Shown here piece by piece: positions 1 to 7,395 of a stretch of 7,573 nt of DNA. The translations under genes were made by a program, and so were the position numbers. The notes beneath the pieces were generated by a model. It did not search any database, was not told the DNA's origin, and worked only from the letters and a program-made list of their open reading frames with translations. How positions within the stretch are numbered: position 1 is the first letter of the stretch; each line of letters begins with the position of its first letter. Origin of the DNA: an uncultured Acetobacteraceae bacterium (GTDB taxonomy: Bacteria; Pseudomonadota; Alphaproteobacteria; Acetobacterales; Acetobacteraceae); the NCBI GenBank assembly GCA_937874445.1, contig CALNAL010000017.1:1-7573 (forward strand). The letters are read 5' to 3'.

Positions 1-1967
1 GTCTCCCCGGTAGCCCCCGGCAACACCCCCAGCCCCTCGCAGAGCCGGTGCAGCACGCCGCGCAGCTCGCCCTCCGCATCGGCCGCGGCGACGGCGCGTT
101 GCAGCGGCGCCAGCGCCCCGGCCAGCTCGGCGTCGATGAAGCGTTGCAGCCGCAGCCGCACCCGCTCACGCCCGGGACCGTCGAGAAACTCCGAATCCAG
201 CGCCTCGACCTGCGGATGCAGCAGCGTCGTTCCCGGCCGCAGCCGCGCCACCGGCGCGCCGGCCCAGGTCAGCCGCTGGTCGGGGCGCCATGCGAAGGCC
301 GCGTCGGGCTCGGCCTCCAGCCGCACCAGCCGGGTGGGCATCTCGGAGCGCAGCGAGCGCCGGGCGGCCCGCAGCACCAGCCGGCGCTCCTCGTCGTCGG
401 CCAGCGGGTCGGGCACGAAGCCGAAGCCCTCGATGTGCCCCACCGCCTGGCCCTCGACCACCACCTCGCCCCGCCGCGTCACCGCCGAAAGCAGGTCCGC
501 CCCCTCGCCGGACTCCAGCCGGCGCATGATCCGCGCCGCGCGGCGATCGACGAAGCGCGCGGTGAGGCTCTCGTGCAGCGCGTCGGAGAGCTTCTCCTCC
601 ACCCGCCGCGCCTCGCCCTGCCAGAAGGCGGCGTCGGTCAGCCAGTCGGGGCGCGCAGCGATGTAGGACCACACCCGCACCCCGGCGAGGCGCTGCATCA
701 GCGTGTCGATGTCGCCGTCGGTGCGGTCGAGCCCGGCGATCTGGGTGGCCATCCAGTCGGTGGGCAGCCGCCCCGAGCGCGCCAGGGCGAGAAACACCCG
801 TCCGCACAGCCGCGCGTGGGAATCGTCGCCGAGCTTGCGGAAGTCGGGGATCTGGCAGGCCTCCCACAGCATCCGCACCCGCCGCCGCCCGCGCGCCAGG
901 TCGCGGACCTCGGCCTCGCGGGCGAGGATGGCCAGCACCACCATGTCGGAGGCCTCGGCCCCGCGCACCAGCCCCGGCCGCGGCGGCGGCTTGGCCAACG
1001 CGGCGAGCAGCGCCTCGGGCGAGGCGAAGTCCAGCTCGGCGTTGCGCCAGCACAGCACCTCCAGCCGTTCGAAGCTGTGCGCCTCCACCGCGCCGGCGAT
1101 CTCGGGCGGCAGCGGCGGGCAGGAGGCGGTGGTGCCGAAGGTGCCGTCGCGCATTCCCCGTCCGGCACGCCCGGCGATCTGCGCCACCTCGGCGGCGTCG
1201 AGCAGGCGCGGCCGGTGGCCGTCGAACTTGGAGATCCCCGCGAAGGCCACATGGTCCACGTCCATGTTGAGCCCCATGCCGATGGCGTCGGTCGCCACCA
1301 GGAAATCGACCTCCTTCTCCTGGTAGAGCGCCACCTGGGCGTTGCGGGTGCGCGGGGAGAGCCGCCCCATCACCACCGCGCATCCCCCGCGGCGGCGGCG
1401 GATCAGCTCGGCGATCGCGTAGACCTCGGCGGCGCTGAAGGCGACCACCGCGGTGCGCGGCGGCAGGCGCGAGAGCTTGGTGGCCCCGGTGTGGGAAAGC
1501 TGCGAGAGGCGCGGCCGGGTCTCGATCTCGGCCGCGGGCACCAGATACTGCATCAGCGGGCGGATGGTCTCCGCGCCGAGGAACATGGTCTCGACCATCC
1601 CGCGCGCGTGCAGCAGCCGGTCGGTGAACACGTGGCCCCGGTCGGGGTCCGCGCAGAGCTGGATCTCGTCCACGGCGAGGAACTCGACGGGGTGCTCCAG
1701 CGGCATCGCCTCGGTGGTGCAGGAGAACCACTTCGCCCCGGGGGGGATGATCTTTTCCTCCCCGGTGATCAGCGCGACCTTGGCCGCCCCCTTGCGCGCC
1801 ACCATGCGCTCGTAGTTCTCGCGCGCCAGCAGCCGCAGCGGAAAGCCGATGATGCCGGAGGCATGCGCCAGCATCCGCTCGATGGCGAGATGGGTCTTGC
1901 CCGTGTTGGTCGGGCCGAGCACCGCCCGCACGCGGGCCGGCAGATCGCCGGGAAAATGCGCCGACAT
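1..1967 (-). CDS. SUV3-like DExH-box RNA helicase, C-terminal part beyond window
   Basis: This is an ATP-dependent helicase of the SUV3 (mitochondrial degradosome helicase) type, presumably cytoplasmic and acting on RNA. About 655 codons are visible and the frame is still open at position 1, so the C-terminus is missing. Visible motifs are Walker A GPTNTGKTH (residues 18-26), a GFPLRLLARENYE block (41-53), TGEEKI (68-73), the DEIQ box (100-103), TDAIGMGLN (motif V, 226-234) and QIAGRAGRG (motif VI, 263-271). A GHIEGFGFVPDP segment lies near residue 510 and the region after it has no motif I can name. The ATG at 1967 places Walker A very near the N-terminus, which is usual for bacterial members. 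An in-frame stop at 2007-2009 limits any extension, and TTG codons at 1973 and 2003 are weaker alternatives. No clear ribosome binding site precedes the ATG. The gene is divergent from htpG. The family assignment is secure; the RNA substrate and partners are inferred from the family. Confidence 0.9.
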   Translation of the reverse strand, partial: MSAHFPGDLPARVRAVLGPTNTGKTHLAIERMLAHASGIIGFPLRLLARENYERMVARKGAAKVALITGEEKIIPPGAKWFSCTTEAMPLEHPVEFLAVDEIQLCADPDRGHVFTDRLLHARGMVETMFLGAETIRPLMQYLVPAAEIETRPRLSQLSHTGATKLSRLPPRTAVVAFSAAEVYAIAELIRRRRGGCAVVMGRLSPRTRNAQVALYQEKEVDFLVATDAIGMGLNMDVDHVAFAGISKFDGHRPRLLDAAEVAQIAGRAGRGMRDGTFGTTASCPPLPPEIAGAVEAHSFERLEVLCWRNAELDFASPEALLAALAKPPPRPGLVRGAEASDMVVLAILAREAEVRDLARGRRRVRMLWEACQIPDFRKLGDDSHARLCGRVFLALARSGRLPTDWMATQIAGLDRTDGDIDTLMQRLAGVRVWSYIAARPDWLTDAAFWQGEARRVEEKLSDALHESLTARFVDRRAARIMRRLESGEGADLLSAVTRRGEVVVEGQAVGHIEGFGFVPDPLADDEERRLVLRAARRSLRSEMPTRLVRLEAEPDAAFAWRPDQRLTWAGAPVARLRPGTTLLHPQVEALDSEFLDGPGRERVRLRLQRFIDAELAGALAPLQRAVAAADAEGELRGVLHRLCEGLGVLPGATGE

Positions 1968-2004
1968 GGGCAAGATGGTTGGGCTTGCCCGCGGCGGATG
2001 CAAG

Positions 2005-2020
2005 TGTCATGCGCATGACA
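2005..2020. promoter_or_regulatory. Perfect 16-bp palindrome in the divergent helicase/htpG promoter region
   Basis: TGTCATGCGCATGACA equals its own reverse complement over all 16 bases, and the symmetry ends at both flanks (G on each side). It lies 37 bp upstream of the helicase ATG and 68 bp upstream of the htpG ATG. That position and perfect dyad fit a binding site for a dimeric regulator acting on one or both genes. No regulator family is assigned. The symmetry is seen; the operator role is inferred. Confidence 0.5.
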
Positions 2021-2033
2021 GGGAGCAAACCCA

Positions 2034-2062
2034 TTGAAATCGTTCCCCAAGCTGCGCATATC
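2034..2062 (+). promoter_or_regulatory. Possible htpG promoter
   Basis: TTGAAA (2034-2039) and CATATC (2057-2062) are separated by 17 bp. The -35 matches the sigma-70 consensus at 5 of 6 positions, the -10 at only 3 of 6. The TTGAAA element and the GCGCATAT around the -10 also loosely resemble heat-shock sigma-32 promoters, which would suit an Hsp90 gene. The implied transcript would start about 20 nt before the ATG and keep the ribosome binding site. This is a weak consensus match, not a demonstrated promoter. Confidence 0.35.
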
Positions 2063-2088
2063 GCGGATCGTTGAGGAGGGCCTGTCAG

Positions 2089-3919
<1,831 letters not shown>

Positions 3920-3927
<8 letters not shown>

Positions 3928-3967
3928 GCGGGGGGCAAAGTAGGCGGGGGGCGAAGAAGGCGAGGAA
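3920..3967 (+). repeat. 16-bp tandem repeat across the htpG stop codon
   Basis: CAAAGTAGGCGGGGGG occurs at 3920-3935 and again exactly at 3936-3951. A degenerate third unit (11 of 16 matches) occupies 3952-3967. The first copy contains the last codon and TAG stop of htpG, so the second copy repeats that stop context in non-coding DNA. This fits replication slippage in a G-rich tract. No function is evident. Confidence 0.75.
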
Positions 3968-4009
3968 GGGGAAGCGCGACCCGAAGGGCTGGGTTGCCCC
4001 CCTCTCCTC

Positions 4010-4037
4010 TTGCTCTCTGTCCGGCGCCTGCTATTTT
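4010..4037 (+). promoter_or_regulatory. Possible promoter of tRNA-Ser
   Basis: TTGCTC (4010-4015) and TATTTT (4032-4037), spaced by 16 bp, are weak -35 and -10 candidates ending 11 bp before the mature tRNA. The -10 sits in the loop of an inverted repeat with GGCGCC arms (4023-4028 and 4038-4043), which is not followed by a T-run and so is not an obvious terminator for htpG. This call rests mainly on position. Confidence 0.3.
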
Positions 4038-4048
4038 GGCGCCCTCCC

Positions 4049-4139
4049 GGAGGGGTGGCCGAGCGGCTTAAGGCGCACGCTTGGAAAGCGTGTGTACGTT
4101 AACAGCGTACCGGGGGTTCGAATCCCCCCCCCTCCGCCA
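4049..4139 (+). tRNA. tRNA-Ser (anticodon GGA), CCA encoded
   Basis: This is a full class II cloverleaf of 91 nt including CCA. The acceptor arm GGAGGGG (4049-4055) pairs with CCCCTCC, followed by G discriminator 4136 and encoded CCA at 4137-4139. The D-arm is of GCCGAG...GGC type. The anticodon arm has stem CACGC/GCGTG and loop TTGGAAA, giving anticodon GGA, which reads UCC and UCU. A long variable arm is typical of serine tRNAs. The T-arm is GGGGG-TTCGAAT-CCCCC. The 3' end of tRNA-Ser genes is a frequent target for site-specific integrases, which matches the accessory-looking DNA that follows. Confidence 0.96.
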
Positions 4140-4436
4140 ATCTTTGGCATTACCCTGTTAGAAAATAAGAGGCTTTTGCTACTCTGTAGCAGCTCTACCC
4201 ACAATTCTACCCACGAGCCAGCAGCCGCTTGGCAGGCTGTCATAGGGAGCGCTGACTGGTTGACCGGTGGGCCAGTGGCCTTGTGCCGCCAGGCATCCTG
4301 AAATATGTACCCCAGCACGCGATCTGGCCTATGCTGCCCTTGGCTGGACGGTTTGCCGTGCCGACCGCACGGGCCTAAGCCAGCCCCCAGGGCACAACGG
4401 GCAGCGATCTGCGCCAAGGTCGGACGAGATTGTGCG
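4140..4436. other. Non-coding stretch 3' of tRNA-Ser, probable remnant of inserted DNA
   Basis: I see no credible gene here. The first 80 bp are distinctly less GC-rich than the flanks and hold a 6-bp stem hairpin, TGCTAC-TCT-GTAGCA (no T-run), and a 12-bp direct repeat. Open frames crossing it on either strand run into the tRNA and are chance readings. The placement directly behind a tRNA suggests an old integration junction, but no integrase reading frame was recognised. Confidence 0.4.
4194..4217 (+). repeat. 12-bp tandem direct repeat near tRNA-Ser (possible integrase arm sites)
   Basis: TCTACCCACAAT is followed immediately by TCTACCCACGAG, so TCTACCCAC recurs with a 12-bp period. It begins 55 bp after the tRNA CCA end. 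Short, closely spaced direct repeats beside a tRNA are typical of the arm-type binding sites of tyrosine recombinases in attachment regions. The repeat is seen directly; the attachment-site role is inferred, and no partner site lies in the window. Confidence 0.4.
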
Positions 4437-4896
4437 ATGCAGCCCCCAACTTCTCCCTCCCGATGGCTTCGCTTCCGCGCGGCCGCCGCGGAATGCTGGG
4501 CTATCTTCCTTGACGCCATCACCTACTGGCCCTTCTGGCCGTACTACCGTGCACGGCATCTCGTAGGCGAGGCGCTTGCCTGGGCGCGCTGGACCTATTT
4601 CCCTGCGACCCTTGAAGCCTGCGACGTGTGCGGGGCGCCGGCGCAGTGGGACTACGCCCCCGCCGGGAACTCCCAGCATTATTGCGACGAGCATGTCCCA
4701 CGCGGGTGCAGCTGCAACGTCATCGACAGCAAGATTCCATCCTACGACGCAGTCGTGGGGCGGGGCGAAAATGGCACCGAGCGGGTTTGTGTGCGCCGGT
4801 CTGCCCGAGCAGTACCGCGACGAACGAGGGCGACTGCTACCTTGTTGTGAGTTTGATTTTTACCGTCGGGGCTGGAAAAGAGGCTTGTTCAACTGA
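4437..4896 (+). pseudogene. Small cysteine-rich, zinc-binding-like protein, apparently frameshifted
   Basis: I do not recognise a named family. The first frame (ATG 4437; weak ribosome binding site) has a hydrophobic aromatic stretch (about residues 20-37). A likely metal-binding module follows: CDVC at 62-65, HYCDEH at 81-86 and RGCSCN at 89-94. After about residue 105 this frame turns into arginine-rich noise and stops at 4848-4850. In the +1 frame, protein-like sequence resumes (LPEQYRDERGRLLPCCE, from 4801) with two more cysteines and a TGA at 4894-4896. Joined, the two parts give about 152 aa. The switch falls between about 4746 and 4800, a stretch with G4, G4 and A4 runs, so either a real indel or a sequencing error could explain it. 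An upstream in-frame ATG at 4305 is less likely because its added segment looks random. Confidence 0.45.
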
Positions 4897-4977
4897 CGCG
4901 CCGGCGATCACCGGCAAGGCCGGCGGCATGGGGAGGAGGCCCGCGCAGGAGTATTTCGTGACCGCCTACGCGGTGGC

Positions 4978-5253
4978 TCACGCTGGCGGATCTGTTTCCA
5001 CTAGCCGACAGATCGCTGTTGCATCCTCCGGCTCGTAGGAATCGATCCCGTCGAGCACCAGGTCCGCCGTGCCGACACGTAGTGCGCCCGTCGGTTGCCG
5101 CCCATAGCGAGTGTCAATCGTTGGCATCGGCATGCCGATTGGCAAAACCGGTACCGAGCTACCAATCAACGCCTTCTGGCGGTGAGAAGCCGCGAGGCCG
5201 AGCGACCCGTCTGAAGGCCGGGAGGGGGCGGCCCCCTGGGACGCAAAGAGCAC
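4978..5253 (-). CDS. Doubtful hypothetical protein, 91 aa
   Basis: This is an unrecognised minus-strand frame starting at GTG 5253, with no ribosome binding site. The second half (TADLVLDGIDSYEPEDATAI) has a protein-like mix with acidic residues, unlike most chance frames here, while the first half is low in character. An in-frame stop lies just upstream at 5266-5268. A perfect TATAAT lies on the minus strand at 5265-5270, too close to the GTG for a normal leader and without a good -35. It may be a remnant of a longer gene or chance. The 80 bp between this frame and the cysteine-rich gene (4897-4977) contain GC-rich inverted repeats only. Confidence 0.2.
   Translation of the reverse strand: MLFASQGAAPSRPSDGSLGLAASHRQKALIGSSVPVLPIGMPMPTIDTRYGRQPTGALRVGTADLVLDGIDSYEPEDATAICRLVETDPPA
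5126..5139. repeat. Perfect 14-bp palindrome
   Basis: ATCGGCATGCCGAT is its own reverse complement and the symmetry ends at both flanks. It lies inside the doubtful minus-strand frame. It could be an operator or a chance dyad in GC-rich DNA. No function is assigned. Confidence 0.35.
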
Positions 5254-5523
5254 GCGTTGGTTGCATTATACAATTTCGAACAAAATTTACCGAACATTGG
5301 TTGTAAATAGTACTTTGAGCGAGGGTTTCGGGACATAAGTTTTCTTTTTGCGATTTTCACTTCCGTTTCGAACGACGGGGGGATTAGAATGTTACAAACT
5401 GTTACTGAGAATACCCAGGCCTGTGCGTAATTGCGTAGAGAGAACTGGCATATTGACGATGCCATATCTCTGATGGAGCCCTAGCTGTTATTATGTATTA
5501 ATTCGTTATTTCATGAGGCTGCC
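5254..5523. other. AT-rich intergenic region upstream of the type I secretion operon
   Basis: This is by far the most AT-rich stretch of the window, and no credible gene lies in it. It contains TTTCGAAC twice (5274-5281, 5366-5373), TGTTAC twice with a 10-bp period (5390-5395, 5400-5405) and TGGCAT/ATGCCA arms at 5446-5464. A 13-codon ATG frame (5389-5430) is preceded by GGGGGGA. TATTAT at 5489-5494 is a possible -10 box without a well-placed -35. The low GC and lack of coding suggest a regulatory region for the exporter operon, or foreign DNA, or both. Confidence 0.5.
5446..5464. repeat. Inverted repeat TGGCAT-N7-ATGCCA
   Basis: Two perfect 6-bp arms flank a 7-nt centre that contains TTGACG, a good -35-like hexamer. 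No matching -10 lies 16-18 bp downstream. The arrangement would suit a repressor covering a promoter, but this is inference from position in the leader region of the secretion operon. Confidence 0.3.
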
Positions 5524-5613
5524 GTGACGTCCGACGGAGACAGTTCTGCCGAGCATCCTCCACAAGATGGCTGACTCCCCTCTGAAGACCCTGGTTTATT
5601 CTGCCTGGCGACG
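5524..5613 (+). pseudogene. Severed N-terminal segment of the type I secretion exporter
   Basis: In the same frame as the exporter, GTG 5524 follows GAGG (5515-5518) at 5-nt spacing and opens MTSDGDSSAEHPPQDG. A TGA stop at 5572-5574 interrupts it. Reading on gives LPSEDPGLFCLATVLRAYG, which runs straight into the exporter and is the expected start of a peptidase-C39-like domain. Two explanations fit. One is a nonsense change, for example TGG to TGA at codon 17. The other is that translation began at ATG 5567 in another frame and one C was lost from the run at 5577-5580, which would have given MADSPSEDPG. Either way the native N-terminus is disconnected. Confidence 0.5.
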
Positions 5614-7395
5614 GTGTTGCGGGCCTACGGGATTGCGGCGGACCCGGCGGCGCTGGCGCATGCGGCGGGGGTTGCCGGAGAGGCGGCCGGGTCCGACGCG
5701 CTGGTGCGGTTGGCGCGACGCCAGGGGCTGAAGGCCCGGGTGGTCTCGGGGCGGACGTGGGACAGCCTGAAGCGCACGCCGCTGCCGGCGATCGCGGGAC
5801 GCGCGGACGGTGGGTTCGTCATTCTGGCGCGGGCCAACGACGACAAGGCGATGATCCAGGACGGGCGGACACGGCGGCCGGAGATCGTGCTGCGGGATGC
5901 CTTCGAGACGGTCTGGGACGGCTCGCTGATCCTGCTGACCAAGCGGGCCTCACTGTCCGACCTGGGGCGGCGCTTCGGGCTGTCGTGGTTCGTCTCGGCG
6001 GTGGTGAAATACCGCCGCCTGCTGGCCGAGGTGCTGATCGCCTCCTTCGTGCTGCAGTTGTTTGCGCTGGTCTCGCCGCTGTTCTTCCAGGTGGTGGTCG
6101 ACAAGGTGCTGGTGCACCGGGGCCTCTCGACGCTGGACGTGCTGATCGTCGGCCTGCTCTGCGTGTCGGTGTTCGAGAGCCTTCTCGGAACGCTGCGGAC
6201 CTATGTGTTTTCCCACACCACCAACCGCATCGACGTGGAGCTGGGGGCACGGCTGTTCCGTCACCTGCTGGCGCTGCCGCTGGGCTACTTCGGGGTGCGG
6301 CGCGTGGGCGATTCGGTGGCGCGGGTGCGCGAGCTGGAGAACGTGCGCCAGTTCCTCACCGGCTCGGCGCTGACGCTGGTGGTGGACCTGGTGTTCACGG
6401 TGGTCTTCCTGGGTGTGATGGCGTGGTACTCGACGACGCTGACGCTGGTGGTGGTGGTGTCGCTGCCGCTCTACGCGGGGCTTTCGATTGCGGTGACGCC
6501 GCTGTTCCGCACGCGGCTGGACGAGAAGTTCCGGCGCGGCGCGGAGAACCAGGCGTTCCTGGTGGAGGCGGTGACCGGGGTCGAGACGCTCAAGGCGATG
6601 GCGGTGGAGCCGCAGATGTATCGCCGCTGGGAGGAGCAGCTGGCGGGATACGTGGGGGCGTCGTTCCGCACATCGTGCCTGTCGAACTACGCGAGCCAGG
6701 CGATCCAGCTGATCAACAAGCTGGCGACGGCGGGGATCCTGTTCTTCGGCGCGCATGCGGTGATGCGCGGCGAGATGACGGTGGGCGAGCTGGTGGCGTT
6801 CAACATGCTGGCCGGGCGGGTGGCGCAGCCGGTGCTGCGGCTGGCGCAGCTGTGGCAGGACTTCCACCAGACGCGGCTTTCCATCGACCGGCTGGGGGAC
6901 ATCCTGAACACGCCGCCGGAGCCGCAGAGCAGCCCGGGGCGGGCGGTGCTGCCGCCGATCCGGGGCGGCATCCGGCTGGACCGGGTGAGCTTCCGCTACC
7001 GGCTGGACGGGCCGGAGGTGCTGCGGGGGCTCGAGCTCGACATCCAGGCCGGGCAGGTGGTGGGCGAGCGGGAGGCGTCGCTCTCGGGCGGGCAGCGCCA
7101 GCGGATCGCGATCGCGCGGGCGCTGGTGGGCAACCCGCGCATCCTGATCCTCGACGAAGCGACGAGCGCGCTGGACTGCGAGAGCGAGCGGGCGATCCAG
7201 GCGAACATGCGGCGGATCTGCCAGGGGCGGACGGTGCTGATCGTGGCGCACCGGCTGAGCACGGTGCGCAATGCCGACCGGATCGTGACGATCGAAGAGG
7301 GCCGGGTGGTGGAGGACGGGACGCACGAGGAGCTGATCCGCCGGCAGGGGCGCTACGCGATGCTGCACCGCATCCAGTCGGGGGTGGCGGCATGA
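5614..7395 (+). CDS. HlyB-like type I secretion permease/ATPase, internally deleted in its NBD (likely pseudogene)
   Basis: This is an inner-membrane ABC exporter of the HlyB/RtxB type, which powers export of RTX-like proteins with an HlyD adaptor and a TolC-like outer-membrane channel. The readable frame is 593 aa from GTG 5614 (no ribosome binding site; the true start is probably upstream). The N-terminal domain (about 1-115) is a C39 peptidase-like domain without protease residues: DPG replaces the catalytic DCG just upstream of the GTG, and GGF stands where GHF is expected. The membrane domain has hydrophobic segments at about 136-166, 174-199, 252-294 and 368-402. The nucleotide-binding domain begins near 452 with A-loop Y462, but GQVVG (480-484) jumps directly to GEREASLSGGQRQR. 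Walker A and the Q-loop are absent, while LSGGQ (490-494), ILILDEATSALD (510-521) and H546 remain. Homologues are about 700 aa, so about 100 residues are missing. ATP-driven transport is not expected. Its stop overlaps the hlyD start. Confidence 0.9.
   Translation: MLRAYGIAADPAALAHAAGVAGEAAGSDALVRLARRQGLKARVVSGRTWDSLKRTPLPAIAGRADGGFVILARANDDKAMIQDGRTRRPEIVLRDAFETVWDGSLILLTKRASLSDLGRRFGLSWFVSAVVKYRRLLAEVLIASFVLQLFALVSPLFFQVVVDKVLVHRGLSTLDVLIVGLLCVSVFESLLGTLRTYVFSHTTNRIDVELGARLFRHLLALPLGYFGVRRVGDSVARVRELENVRQFLTGSALTLVVDLVFTVVFLGVMAWYSTTLTLVVVVSLPLYAGLSIAVTPLFRTRLDEKFRRGAENQAFLVEAVTGVETLKAMAVEPQMYRRWEEQLAGYVGASFRTSCLSNYASQAIQLINKLATAGILFFGAHAVMRGEMTVGELVAFNMLAGRVAQPVLRLAQLWQDFHQTRLSIDRLGDILNTPPEPQSSPGRAVLPPIRGGIRLDRVSFRYRLDGPEVLRGLELDIQAGQVVGEREASLSGGQRQRIAIARALVGNPRILILDEATSALDCESERAIQANMRRICQGRTVLIVAHRLSTVRNADRIVTIEEGRVVEDGTHEELIRRQGRYAMLHRIQSGVAA
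7057..7068 (+). other. Junction of in-frame deletion in the exporter ATPase domain
   Basis: Codons for V-V-G-E (482-485) lie at the join. In HlyB-type proteins a GQVVG-like sequence leads into Walker A, and a second VVGE-like sequence precedes the LSGGQ signature about 100 residues later. Loss of the DNA between two short GTGGTGGGC-like direct repeats would leave exactly this single copy in frame. The missing motifs are seen directly; the repeat-mediated mechanism is inferred. Confidence 0.6.

Noticed and set aside
48..2018. 656-codon open frame on the plus strand opposite the helicase
   Set aside because: Its product is low-complexity, rich in H, Q, R, G and P, with no motif. The opposite strand carries a complete set of helicase motifs. 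It is an artefact of high GC.
4176..4192. TGCTAC-TCT-GTAGCA hairpin considered as the tRNA terminator
   Set aside because: The T-run lies before the stem instead of after it, and the stem is only 6 bp.
4031..4522. Minus-strand frame ending in GGGGGIRTPG-type sequence
   Set aside because: That string is the antisense translation of tRNA-Ser and is a common false annotation. The remainder shows no domain.
4267..4566. Plus-strand frame with LAYAALGWTVC, faintly like the start of a primase-polymerase domain
   Set aside because: The resemblance covers only about a dozen residues. No catalytic motif follows, and the frame overlaps the better-supported cysteine-rich gene.
4897..4930. CGCCGGC/GCCGGCG inverted repeat after the cysteine-rich gene considered as a terminator
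   Set aside because: It has a 13-nt loop and no T-run, and such GC-rich dyads are common in DNA of this composition.
5223..5237. AGGGGG-CGG-CCCCCT hairpin considered as a terminator
   Set aside because: No T-run follows on either strand and no convincing gene ends beside it.
5950..7368. 472-codon minus-strand frame opposite the exporter
   Set aside because: It is an H/Q/R-rich antisense shadow of a clearly identified ABC exporter.
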